Source: Halorubrum xinjiangense (GTDB taxonomy: Archaea > Halobacteriota > Halobacteria > Halobacteriales > Haloferacaceae). From it: 64,000 bases of DNA. Both the position numbers and the translations under genes were made by a program. This document shows positions 1 to 7,540 of the stretch, piece after piece. The stretch is from the NCBI RefSeq assembly GCF_900102375.1, contig NZ_FNBO01000002.1, positions 124,001 to 188,000 on the forward strand. The letters are read 5' to 3'. The notes below the pieces were generated by a model that searched no databases, was not told the DNA's origin, and saw only the letters and a program-made list of their open reading frames with translations. Position 1 is the first letter of the stretch, and the number at the start of each line of letters is the position of its first letter.

Positions 1-145
1 CGACCGCGGCGCCCGCCTCCGCGGCGCGCTTCGCAACGGCCGCGCGCTCGGCGACGTCGTCCGCGCGGTCCGTGACGGGGGAGGGCTCGGCGGCGGCGTC
101 GTCGCGGTCGCCCGGGGCGGCGCCGCGCTCGGCTTCGTCGGTCAT
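1..145 (-). CDS. 5' end of a gene cut by the left edge; possibly inositol monophosphatase family
   Basis: Reading leftwards from an ATG at 145, the frame stays open to the edge and gives 48 residues. They start MTDEAERGAAPGDRDDAA and run into an alanine-rich helix, AERAAVAKRAAEAGAAV. Haloarchaeal inositol monophosphatase-like proteins (SuhB/ImpA type) often begin with such a helix, but no catalytic motif lies inside the window, so the family name is a guess. The gene diverges from the small gene at 263, and the 117 bases between them hold both promoters. Confidence is high that it is coding and low for the family. Confidence 0.45.
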   Translation of the reverse strand, partial: MTDEAERGAAPGDRDDAAAEPSPVTDRADDVAERAAVAKRAAEAGAAV

Positions 146-230
146 GCCCCCAGTCGACGCCCCCGACGCGTATAAACGTCGGTTCGGCGCGGGGCGCGGA
201 TCGAAATTAACTCAGTTTCGAATCCGAGTA

Positions 231-240
231 CCTTTAAGTG
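231..240 (+). promoter_or_regulatory. TATA box for the small gene at 263
   Basis: CCTTTAAGTG is centred about 27 bases before the ATG at 263. This is the spacing expected for a leaderless haloarchaeal transcript, and it supports the chosen start. Confidence 0.55.
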
Positions 241-262
241 GGTCGGCGCCGGTGTACCGCGT

Positions 263-520
263 ATGGAACCAGAGGAAGCGGTCCGTCAGCTCGAGTACAC
301 CATCGACGCCTCGCTCGACGAGATCGGTCAGCGCGCCGCCGCGGGCTACCGGCCCACCTTCGAGCGCGTGGCCGAGCGCGCGGACGGATCCGCGGTGTAC
401 GACCTCGCGGGCGAGCTCTGCCAGGACGTCGTCGACGGCACCTGTCCCTCGCCGGCGGAGGCGAACGCGGTCGCCGAGCGCGTACTCGACGACTGGGCGT
501 ACACCGACGGCGGGGAGTAG
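263..520 (+). CDS. Small acidic haloarchaeal protein, function unknown
   Basis: The product is 85 residues, beginning MEPEEAVRQLEYTIDASLD. It is predicted to be mostly helical, acidic and soluble, with two cysteines (in ELCQD and GTCPS) but no CxxC pair. No membrane segment or signal peptide is visible. A TATA box 27 bases upstream supports the ATG and a leaderless transcript. It resembles the short, single-copy conserved proteins common in haloarchaea, and I cannot assign a function. It is convergent with the large secreted-protein gene that ends at 585, so it is probably transcribed alone. Confidence 0.7.
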   Translation: MEPEEAVRQLEYTIDASLDEIGQRAAAGYRPTFERVAERADGSAVYDLAGELCQDVVDGTCPSPAEANAVAERVLDDWAYTDGGE

Positions 521-584
521 GCGAAGGCCGGCCTCACAGTCGTTTTTCTCGCTCCCTCCCGATCCCAAACGCTTCTCGCAGCGA

Positions 585-2258
585 TCACCGCGGCGCACGT
601 CGAACCAGGAACAGCGTCGCGAGGACGATCCCGACGAGCGCCGCGAGCCCCGCGACGTCGCCGAGATCGAACTCGGACAGTTCCGGGCTCGTTTCGTCGC
701 TATCGTCCCCTGACCCGGAACCGCTGTCGCCCACTGACTCGGAACCGCTATCGCCCACTGACTCGGAACCGCTATCGCCCACTGACTCGGAACCGCTGTC
801 ATCCCCTGACCCGGAACCGCTGTCGGCTCCTACTCCGTCCCCATCAGTAAGCTTGGTTCCATCGTCCCCCGGGCCGTCTGCTCGGTCCGCCACCGTGACG
901 GATCCGAGGACCGGCCTCTCGTCTGTCGCTCTCGCCTCGACCGCCTCGCCCGCGAGAACGAGGTCGTACTCTCCGGGATCGTCGAATCGGACCGTCACCG
1001 AGGCGCTCGCGGTCCCTCCGGGCGCGACATCGACCCCCACCCGCTCGCCGGTCGCAAGCGACTCCCCGTTGCTGGCCGCGACTTGGAGTTCGGCGTCGCG
1101 AGCGGGGGCTCGTCCGATGTTCTCGATGTCGACCGCGACCGTCAGGGGCTCGCCCGCCCGGACTTGATCGTCGGAGAGGCTCGCTTCCGCCGGGGCCAGC
1201 GCCGGACGCTCGGCCGCGACCGCGAACGCGGAGAACCCTTCGCTGACGGCCCGGAACCGGACCGTCTCGGTTCCCGCACCGACGACGCGCGTCTCGACGC
1301 GCTCCCAGCCCACATCGGTCTCACGGTAGACGGCGAAGCGCTCTGGGGCGACGCCGGTCTCTTCGAGCCGCTCACGGTCCACGGTAATCTCGGCTGTCGC
1401 CTCCGCGATCGGCTGGCCGGGCTCCGCGAACTCGACCGTGTAGTACCCGATCGGGTCGACGCCGGGCGGAACCGGCGGCACCTCGGCGGGTCGGTCGGTC
1501 CGTCCCCGCACCGCGAACTCGACGTCGCCGGGCGACTCTCGGACGAACGTCAGGTCGTCGAGTCGGACGCTCGGGTCGCCGACGTGTAGGCCTCGCAGGT
1601 CGACCTCCGTCTCCGACCCGCCGACGACCGATAGGAGTTCCACCTCCCGGTGTGTCGCGTCCGGGCGCTCGACGGAGGCGGTCGGTCCCGCGGTCGGGTC
1701 CAGACCGTCACTCTCCCCGTCGCCGTCGCTTCCGTCGTCCCCGCCCGGCTCTTCGGGGCTCTCCGGCTCCGTGGGGCGCGCACGGACCGAGATCTCGTCG
1801 ATGAGTCGGTCGCCCGGCGCGATCTCTGCGACGCGGGTGTCGATCTCGACGCCGACCGGGACGGCGTCGCGTTCGGGCGTGAGCCGCACCGCCCGCTCGG
1901 GGCTCTCGACCGGCTCACCGTTGACGACGAAGGTGACGCCCGTCCCCTCGTGTTCGATCCACGCCTCGGCGGACGCGTTCCCGTCATAGGTGATGTAGAA
2001 GAGCGCCTCCTGAGCGGCGACGGCGTCGACGTTGACCCCCTCGGCGTCGATCCGGGGATTGTCCTCGGTGACGTCGATCGCGAGTTCGCCGTCTTCGTCG
2101 AGGTAGGCGTAGGGGTTGTCGCCGGGCTGGAGAGCGACGTCGTCGGTTATCGGATCGGTGGGGCCATCGAGGACGACCGCGCCGGTGGAGACTGCGAAGA
2201 GGATCGCCGCTCCGACGACGGCGAGCGCGAAGAAAGCGGTCGATCCCCGGGACGACAT
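585..2258 (-). CDS. Large exported, C-terminally anchored protein with PGF-pre-PGF and CARDB-like domains
   Basis: The 557-residue product starts at MSSRGSTAFFALAVVG; an in-frame codon ten residues earlier is less likely because this ATG directly precedes the hydrophobic signal segment. Residues 20-150 resemble the DUF1102-like region of the neighbouring secreted proteins. A PGF-pre-PGF-like domain follows (ERFAVYRETDVGWERVETR to GFSAFAVAAE), then a CARDB-like beta domain (DVAPGGTASASVTVRFDD). An acidic Ser/Gly/Asp linker contains GDSGSESV tandem repeats, and a last membrane helix ends in RRAPR. The architecture fits a cell-surface protein attached at its C-terminus, and ligands are unknown. 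It heads a run of minus-strand secreted genes but is separated from them by a decayed gene. Confidence 0.8.
   Translation of the reverse strand: MSSRGSTAFFALAVVGAAILFAVSTGAVVLDGPTDPITDDVALQPGDNPYAYLDEDGELAIDVTEDNPRIDAEGVNVDAVAAQEALFYITYDGNASAEAWIEHEGTGVTFVVNGEPVESPERAVRLTPERDAVPVGVEIDTRVAEIAPGDRLIDEISVRARPTEPESPEEPGGDDGSDGDGESDGLDPTAGPTASVERPDATHREVELLSVVGGSETEVDLRGLHVGDPSVRLDDLTFVRESPGDVEFAVRGRTDRPAEVPPVPPGVDPIGYYTVEFAEPGQPIAEATAEITVDRERLEETGVAPERFAVYRETDVGWERVETRVVGAGTETVRFRAVSEGFSAFAVAAERPALAPAEASLSDDQVRAGEPLTVAVDIENIGRAPARDAELQVAASNGESLATGERVGVDVAPGGTASASVTVRFDDPGEYDLVLAGEAVEARATDERPVLGSVTVADRADGPGDDGTKLTDGDGVGADSGSGSGDDSGSESVGDSGSESVGDSGSESVGDSGSGSGDDSDETSPELSEFDLGDVAGLAALVGIVLATLFLVRRAPR
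715..830 (+). repeat. 24-base in-frame tandem repeat in the surface-protein linker
   Basis: A 24-base unit containing ACTCGGAACCGCT recurs about four times with CTATCG/CTGTCG variants, for example near 730, 754 and 778. On the minus strand each unit encodes the octapeptide GDSGSESV. Because the period is a whole number of codons, gain or loss of units changes only the length of the stalk between the beta domains and the membrane anchor. Confidence 0.85.
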
Positions 2259-2491
2259 TAAATACAGTGATCTATCTAGAGATACCAAAGTAATCGGTCC
2301 TCGATGGAATATCGAGCGAGCGTTTAGGAAACCAGTTTATTCGCGATACGGACAATCGGTGCGTTGGTCTACGGACCTAAATGTTCAGATAGCTGTAATG
2401 ATACAGGTTAGTCCACATGTTTATATATAAAATCGGGAGGTAGGTAACTAGACTGCGTCGGAGCCGTCTAATCACCGTCGTCCGATGACCA
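2259..2491. other. AT-rich intergenic stretch upstream of the surface-protein gene
   Basis: These 233 bases have a much lower G+C content than the flanking genes and hold TATA-like runs such as GTTTATATATAAAATC near 2418. The upstream region of the 585-2258 gene (TTTGGTATC on the minus strand) lies here. No open frame resembling a known family is seen. Confidence 0.5.
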
Positions 2492-2715
2492 TCAGTTGCC
2501 GCTAACTGCTTCGCCTACAGTCTCCGAGAGACTGCCCGTGATTTCTTGTCCAAGCGTGTCCTTGTCCGGAGGAGCGTAGATGAGGAACGACACCTCACAC
2601 GCCTGGCCAGGAGCGAGATCTATCTTTCACTGCCATTTACTCCCTCGTCGATCAGTCCCTTCTGTTCGCCGTCGTTATACGTCTCGAACTAGAACTCGGT
2701 CTCGGTATGATACCT
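2492..2715 (-). pseudogene. Decayed DUF1102 gene, C-terminal remnant
   Basis: Read on the minus strand, this stretch matches the C-terminal third of the DUF1102 protein encoded next door at 2795-3430. The remnant ends APPDKDTLGQEITGSLSETV then GEAVSGN and a TGA at 2494-2492. The intact neighbour ends EEITGSLSVAVGEAVDG. Two lesions are visible. An in-frame TAG stands where the paralogue has tryptophan (TEF-stop-FETYNDGEQKG against SYWFEVHRKG). A one-base loss in a run of A residues shifts the frame between NGSE and KIDLAPGQACEVSF. Nothing recognisable remains upstream of about 2715, so the 5' two thirds are lost. It is clearly a degraded duplicate. Confidence 0.85.
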
Positions 2716-2794
2716 CACCACACATATTAAGGAATATATTGGCATTCACTCGCTCTAGACAGTGTCAATAAAACAGTAGCTGGGGACTGAGGAG

Positions 2795-3430
2795 CTACCC
2801 GTCGACTGCTTCACCAACAGCGACCGAAAGACTTCCAGTAATTTCCTCACCAGTAGTGTCTCCCGGAACCTGAAGTATGAACGAGACACCACATGCTTCA
2901 CCGCTTCCTAGCGTGATTTCTGCGGTGTCATTCACTGGCTCGTGTAAGAGTTTTCGAGTCCCCTTTCGGTGAACCTCGAACCAGTACGAGGTGTCGAACC
3001 CATCGCTGTCCTCGTCGTCGTTCTCTTCTAGCCGATAATCTATTTTAATTTGTTGTTGTTTACCTGTTTGATTTGCGATGAGAAACGCTGATCCGAATTC
3101 ACCATCATCACGCGCCGACGGAGCGTCAGCTGTAACCGGGAAATCGCCATTAATACTAACACCGTCCGTGGCGGCGAAGAATCCAAACTGATAGACCGAA
3201 TTCTGGTTAATTCCCGGATCGTCTAGGTCAATAGTCAGTTCACCATTATTGTCATGTACGCCCGCAACGTCCGGATTAGGAACAAGGCCAATGAGCGATT
3301 TCGTGTCACTAACAACAGCAATATTGGCCTCTCTGGCGATCTGTGCGGCGCTAAAAGCCCCAGTCCCAACAAGTCCACTAGAGGCGGCGGTGATTCCACA
3401 CGCACTAATAATAAATTTTCGTCTTTTCAT
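2795..3430 (-). CDS. DUF1102 exported protein with SipW/TasA-like signal sequence
   Basis: The 211-residue product begins MKRRKFIISACGITAASSGL. A basic N-terminus and hydrophobic core lead to GTGAFSAAQ, the pattern seen at the signal of TasA/camelysin-like proteins cleaved by SipW-type peptidases. The mature part is beta-rich and acidic, with DNNGELTIDLDDPGINQNSVYQ and a C-terminal SGEACGVSFILQVPG. No membrane anchor follows. DUF1102 proteins of archaea are related in signal and fold to TasA-like fibre proteins, so a role as an extracellular fibre subunit is an inference. Base composition is AT-richer than the rest of the window. It lies 41 bases after a second DUF1102 gene and may be cotranscribed with it. 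Confidence 0.8.
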   Translation of the reverse strand: MKRRKFIISACGITAASSGLVGTGAFSAAQIAREANIAVVSDTKSLIGLVPNPDVAGVHDNNGELTIDLDDPGINQNSVYQFGFFAATDGVSINGDFPVTADAPSARDDGEFGSAFLIANQTGKQQQIKIDYRLEENDDEDSDGFDTSYWFEVHRKGTRKLLHEPVNDTAEITLGSGEACGVSFILQVPGDTTGEEITGSLSVAVGEAVDG

Positions 3431-3471
3431 AGTGTACTATTCTAATAGTTGGGAATTTTCACACGCTCCCC

Positions 3472-4233
3472 TCAGGCGTCAGTAGTTGGCTCCTCGAACC
3501 TGTCGGTGTTCCCAGCGTTAATGACTAATTCACCAATCCAACTATCAGTGTTTTCCGGGTCAAAGTCGCCGGTACTAGCGATCAGTGAAGCATACACCGC
3601 CTCACCAGGCGCGAGCTCGAAACTAGCGTGGTCGGTCCCGCCTGAAATTTCAAGCGAGAACACAGATGTGCCTGCTCCTCCACCACGAACGTTCATTGCG
3701 GCGGTAGCCTTGTCGCGGTCTGGAGCAGATTCGCCTTCCCACGCGATGACAATATCACTGTATGTCTCATCAGATTCGTTCCGAACCACGAACGCTGGGT
3801 CTCCACTCTCTGTTGGTTCGTCATCATCCACCAGATCACCGTAGAGGACATCGTCGGTAAGAGAGGGATCACCATCATCATCATCATCAGCCCAGTAGTC
3901 TATATCATCAAAACCCTGACTTATCGCACCAACTTGGTACACTGAGTTAGGAGCGATACCGGTACCACTGCCGTCAGCACCACCGCCGCTATCGTCGAAA
4001 GTAATACTCAACTGGCCATCCTGGTAAAAAACACGATCAGAGCTGACTGTACCGTCACCGTCAGTAAACTCGTGGCCGGGGATGAGCTGTAAGAGGGCCT
4101 CGCTGTCATCAGAAACTTGAATATTCGCTTTCCGACCGCTGATTTGTGCCGCACTGAACGCACCAGTTCCCATTGCGGCTGCCCCGCCGGCAGCGAGCGA
4201 TCCCGCACCAATCACGAACTTGCGTCGTTCCAT
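3472..4233 (-). CDS. DUF1102 exported protein, larger paralogue
   Basis: I start it at MERRKFVIGAGSLAAGG, residue 5 of the longest frame, because this places RR and the hydrophobic core as in the paralogue. The signal region ends GTGAFSAAQISGRKANIQ, the same motif as its neighbour. The mature domain carries NSVYQVGAI and an acidic insert (DYWADDDDDGDPS), then ELAPGEAVYASLIAS near the end, which aligns with the SGEACGVSF segment of the paralogue. It is 253 residues with no C-terminal anchor. It is the first gene of the AT-rich pair; the 440 bases upstream contain its promoter. The likely role is a secreted structural or surface protein, by family analogy only. Confidence 0.8.
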   Translation of the reverse strand: MERRKFVIGAGSLAAGGAAAMGTGAFSAAQISGRKANIQVSDDSEALLQLIPGHEFTDGDGTVSSDRVFYQDGQLSITFDDSGGGADGSGTGIAPNSVYQVGAISQGFDDIDYWADDDDDGDPSLTDDVLYGDLVDDDEPTESGDPAFVVRNESDETYSDIVIAWEGESAPDRDKATAAMNVRGGGAGTSVFSLEISGGTDHASFELAPGEAVYASLIASTGDFDPENTDSWIGELVINAGNTDRFEEPTTDA

Positions 4234-4671
4234 ATCGTATCTCACCTGTGTTCACGCACCCCCGCAGCCCGGTCGTCCGGGCCGGGAGCGCTCGGATAGT
4301 CCATGCTGGGGATGGTACTTCGTTATGATATTCTCGACATGTTCGCGTGTCGGACTCGATACGCGACGTGAGTGACTCGATACAAGGCAATCAATCCTCA
4401 AACCCCGTATCGATCCGATCCTGAAACCCCATGTAAACCCGTTGTAGTCCAACGTCTGACCTCTGCTTGGCCCGCAACGACTCCCTGAAACCCCCTGTTC
4501 TTGGTCCGATTTTGTTTTAATCACGCATTAAGAAACGACGATCCGAACGTATTACTATCAGAATCCACAAATTAACAGGTTAACTATCCAACCTATTTAT
4601 GATAGATACCTGCGCACGCAAGGAGTGAATACTGCCGGTTTCTGGGAGGGATCCGGCAGCGCGGAATCTGG
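4234..4671. other. AT-rich intergenic region between divergent secreted-protein genes
   Basis: No gene is evident in about 440 bases. Two pairs of short direct repeats stand out: GACTCGATAC at 4353-4362 and 4374-4383, and CTGAAACCCC at 4421-4430 and 4485-4494. TATA-like tracts lie near 4510-4525 and 4591-4600. They could be regulator sites for the two divergent units (DUF1102 leftwards, winged-helix regulator rightwards), but this is inference. Confidence 0.45.
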
Positions 4672-4683
4672 GTGTTCACATCG

Positions 4684-5271
4684 ATGCTCTCTACGGGTGC
4701 CACGACACAGCGGGGAAGTCGAAACGGGGGTGAACTGTCCGAAGACGAGATCTTCGAGGTACTGTCGAACCGGCGGCGCCGCTTCGTCATTCACGCGCTC
4801 AAGCGCGCGGAGGAGCCGCTGGACGTCTCGGAACTCTCCACGCACGTCACGGCGTGGGAGCGCGGTGTCGACCCGGCGGACGTCCAGTACGAGGACCGCC
4901 GGAACGTGTACAGCACGCTCCAGCGCACGCACCTGCCGAAGCTGGAGGAAAAGAACGTGGTGACGGTCCACGAGGAGGAGAACCTCGTCGAGCCGACGCC
5001 CGAGCTGGAGGAGCTCGACATCTACGTCGAGGTCCTCCGGAGCAAGGAGATCCCGTGGAGCCTCTACTACGTCGGGCTCGCGGGCCTCGCCGCTTCGCTC
5101 CTGCTCGCCGTCGGCACGGGAACGCCGGGGTTCGCCGGCCTCGAGGCGCTCGACGTAGGGGTGTTCACCGCCACCGCCTTCGGCATCTCGGCCGCCGCCC
5201 ACCACGTCATCGGTCGCCGGGCGCGGTTGGGGAACACAGAAAAACCGCCCGAGCTCCGACAACGAGAATGA
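4684..5271 (+). CDS. Membrane-anchored winged-helix regulator (DUF7344-like)
   Basis: The 195-residue product starts MLSTGATTQRGSRNGG; a GTG four codons upstream is also possible. Residues 20-110 form a winged-helix domain typical of haloarchaeal DUF7344 proteins: EDEIFEVLSNRRRRFVIHAL, DVSELSTHV, RRNVYSTLQRTHLPKLEE. Two membrane helices follow (YYVGLAGLAASLLLAVGT and GVFTATAFGISAAAHHVI). The domain order suggests a DNA-binding protein tethered to the membrane. Its stop overlaps the start of the next gene (ATGA), so the two are translationally coupled. Position suggests control of the DUF1102 locus, but no binding site is proven. Confidence 0.75.
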   Translation: MLSTGATTQRGSRNGGELSEDEIFEVLSNRRRRFVIHALKRAEEPLDVSELSTHVTAWERGVDPADVQYEDRRNVYSTLQRTHLPKLEEKNVVTVHEEENLVEPTPELEELDIYVEVLRSKEIPWSLYYVGLAGLAASLLLAVGTGTPGFAGLEALDVGVFTATAFGISAAAHHVIGRRARLGNTEKPPELRQRE

Positions 5272-6170
5272 GCACCGCGACCCGGACGCCGACGGTCCGC
5301 GTGCGGCCGCTCCGCGCGCTGAGCCTCGTGCTCGCGTTCACCGCGGCGGTCGGGCTGATCTTCGGCACCGCCGGGTTCACCGCGATGGAGGCCGACCGCG
5401 GGCTCTCGGTCAACGTCACCGACGACGAGAGCGCGTACCTCGGCTACGAGGCGGTCACCGACGAGGTCCACGACGGCGAGCCCACTGCGGTCGTCGACTA
5501 CCGCAACCAGTTCGGCTCCGACCTCGAGGAGTTCGACGTCGACGTCTCGATCGCGGACCCCGAGTTGACGGACGCCGCGATCCGGTCGGTCGAGACGCCC
5601 TCGTCGCTGGACAGGGGATCCGCCGCGCCGGTCAGCGTTACCCTGAGCTGCTCGGAAGAAGAGCCGGTCGCTCTCCTGTTCCGCGCCGACGGGAACGGCG
5701 GCGGCGTCAGCGTCTCGCTGGACCGCGTCCACACGGTGACCTGCGTGCCGAAAGGCCCGACGGTGACGGGAGTCACGTTCAACGACGCCGCGAACGGCCG
5801 AGTGATCGTCGACGGCGGACACGACGAGGTCAGCGCGGAAGTGTGGGTCGCCGAGACCCCGCCGGTCGAGGGGGTCGGAGACCTCACCGAGGTGACGTTC
5901 GATGGAGACGACCCGTTCGACACGTCCGACAAGATCCGCAACCAGGTCAACAACGTATCCTCGTCAGGGCTCACCGGAAATTGGACGATCGTCGCCGTCG
6001 AGTTCCCCGATAGGAACGTTACTTACCTCCATCCAGAGTGGAACGAGGGCGTGTACGATACCCCGAAAACGAGTGACGGCGTCGCGTACGACGGGACGGT
6101 CGACGAGGCGTTCCTGTTGAACGCCTCCGTTGAGAACGGCGAGGTCGTTGAGGACGGAGCCGACAATTGA
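5268..6170 (+). CDS. Exported protein of the DUF1102 neighbourhood, function unknown
   Basis: The 300-residue product begins MSTATRTPTVRVRPLRALSL at an ATG that overlaps the stop of the regulator gene. A long basic leader and hydrophobic segment run to GTAGFTAMEADRGLSVNV and then TDDESAYLGYEA. This aligns loosely with the GTGAFSA...VSDDSEALL motif of the two DUF1102 proteins, so it is probably a distant relative using the same export route. The rest is beta-rich and acidic, with three cysteines (LSCSEEE, VTCVP). There is no C-terminal anchor. I do not know a function; a minor subunit or cap of the same surface structure is conceivable. Confidence 0.65.
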   Translation: MSTATRTPTVRVRPLRALSLVLAFTAAVGLIFGTAGFTAMEADRGLSVNVTDDESAYLGYEAVTDEVHDGEPTAVVDYRNQFGSDLEEFDVDVSIADPELTDAAIRSVETPSSLDRGSAAPVSVTLSCSEEEPVALLFRADGNGGGVSVSLDRVHTVTCVPKGPTVTGVTFNDAANGRVIVDGGHDEVSAEVWVAETPPVEGVGDLTEVTFDGDDPFDTSDKIRNQVNNVSSSGLTGNWTIVAVEFPDRNVTYLHPEWNEGVYDTPKTSDGVAYDGTVDEAFLLNASVENGEVVEDGADN

Positions 6171-6191
6171 TCCCGCTGCGACCTGACCTGT

Positions 6192-7442
6192 TTACAGTTC
6201 GATCCGCTCCCCGATTTCGGGCGCGCTCGCCGCGAACCCGTCCTCCCGCAGGTCGTCCGCGAACGCCTCGCAACGGTCGCCGTGGTTCACCAGCACCCGT
6301 GCGTCCCGATATTCGTTTAGGAACGACTCCAACCCCTCGCGGTCGGCGTGCGCGGAGAAATCGTACGACTCGACCCGCGCGCTCACGGGCTGGACCCGCC
6401 CGTTCAGCTCCAACTGTCCACGTTCCTGTAGCTCGCGGCCCGGCGTCCCCTCCACCTGGTACCCCGTCAGCGTCACGAGGTTCGTCGGGCTCGTCCGGAT
6501 CTCCGGGAGGTAGGTGTGAACCGGTCCGCCCGCGAGCATCCCGGAGGTGGTAACGATGAGCGCGTTCTCGGCCGCGATCCGCTCGCGCTGCCCGTCGCGG
6601 CCTGTAACGACGCGCGCCCGCCCGACCGCTTCGCCGAACGCCTCGGCGTCGCGCAGGAACGACGGGTACCGCCGGAGGGTCTCCGTCACCTCGACGCCCA
6701 TCCCGTCGACGTACGGCGTGAGCCCGTGCGCGGCCGCGACGAGGAGCAGCTCCTGCGTCCGGCCGATGGCGAACGCGGGCGCGACGACGGTGCCGCCCTC
6801 CCAGATCGTCCGCTCGACGCGCTCCGCCCACGCCGACTCCACCGCGGCGCGGTCCTCGTGGGTCACGTCCGCGTAGGTGGCCTCGCAGACGACGACGTCG
6901 GCGTCGGGCCGCGCCGTCGTCCCCGCGACCAGCCGCTGGTCGTCCGTGTGGAAATCGCCGGTGTACAGCAGTCGGGCGTCGCCGTCGTCGACGAGGGCGT
7001 GCGCGGAGCCCGGGATGTGGCCGGCCGCGAACAGCGTGACCTCGTACCCCCCTTCATCGATTCCGCCCGCGACCGGGAACGGTTCGCCGTAGCCATGGCG
7101 CCGCTCGGCCTCGCCCAGCCGCGCGACGTGCTCGGCGCCGAACGGACACAGCGGGCTGTTGCCGTGAAGCTTCAGCGTGTCCTCGGCGAGGGTGCGCGCC
7201 AGCTCGCCGGTCGGCGGCGTCCAGTGGATCGGCGGCCGGCGGTCGCCCTTCAGCAGTGCGGGCACGGCGCCGACGTGATCGAGGTGCCCGTGCGAGACGA
7301 CGACCGCGTCGGGCTCGGGGTCGCGCACCGGGTACCGAGGCGGGTCCGCGGTCATGAGCCCGTAGTCTAAAAGAAGGGTATCGTCGACGAGGAGGGCGCT
7401 CCGGCCGACCTCGCGGGCGCCGCCGAGGAACTCCAGCTCCAT
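6192..7442 (-). CDS. Beta-CASP metallo-beta-lactamase RNase (aCPSF2-like)
   Basis: The 416-residue protein has the metallo-beta-lactamase signature HGHLDHVG at residues 51-58, GHIPGSAH and YTGDFH further on, then a beta-CASP region (VVAPAFAIGRTQELLL, TTSGMLAGGP) and the C-terminal SAHADREGLESF and VNHGD motifs. These supply the two-zinc active site of archaeal CPSF-like ribonucleases. There are no N-terminal KH domains, so it matches aCPSF2 rather than the termination factor aCPSF1. The expected role is endo- or 5'-3' exonucleolytic RNA processing in the cytoplasm. It lies downstream of Gins15 on the same strand, about 100 bases away. Confidence 0.85.
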   Translation of the reverse strand: MELEFLGGAREVGRSALLVDDTLLLDYGLMTADPPRYPVRDPEPDAVVVSHGHLDHVGAVPALLKGDRRPPIHWTPPTGELARTLAEDTLKLHGNSPLCPFGAEHVARLGEAERRHGYGEPFPVAGGIDEGGYEVTLFAAGHIPGSAHALVDDGDARLLYTGDFHTDDQRLVAGTTARPDADVVVCEATYADVTHEDRAAVESAWAERVERTIWEGGTVVAPAFAIGRTQELLLVAAAHGLTPYVDGMGVEVTETLRRYPSFLRDAEAFGEAVGRARVVTGRDGQRERIAAENALIVTTSGMLAGGPVHTYLPEIRTSPTNLVTLTGYQVEGTPGRELQERGQLELNGRVQPVSARVESYDFSAHADREGLESFLNEYRDARVLVNHGDRCEAFADDLREDGFAASAPEIGERIEL

Positions 7443-7540
7443 CGGAACCCCGTAGCCGCCCGCGGCGTTAGTGTCCGTCGGTCGGGCCGAAGCAGGGAGG
7501 GACGCCGGCGAGCCGGCCGCGGTCGGCGTCTCGACCGGCG

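Noticed and set aside
2580-2771. 63-residue plus-strand frame
   Set aside because: It is the antisense of the decayed DUF1102 gene and has no family resemblance.
4252-4524. 90-residue minus-strand frame upstream of the DUF1102 pair
   Set aside because: It lies across the promoter region, lacks a start with expected spacing and has no family match.
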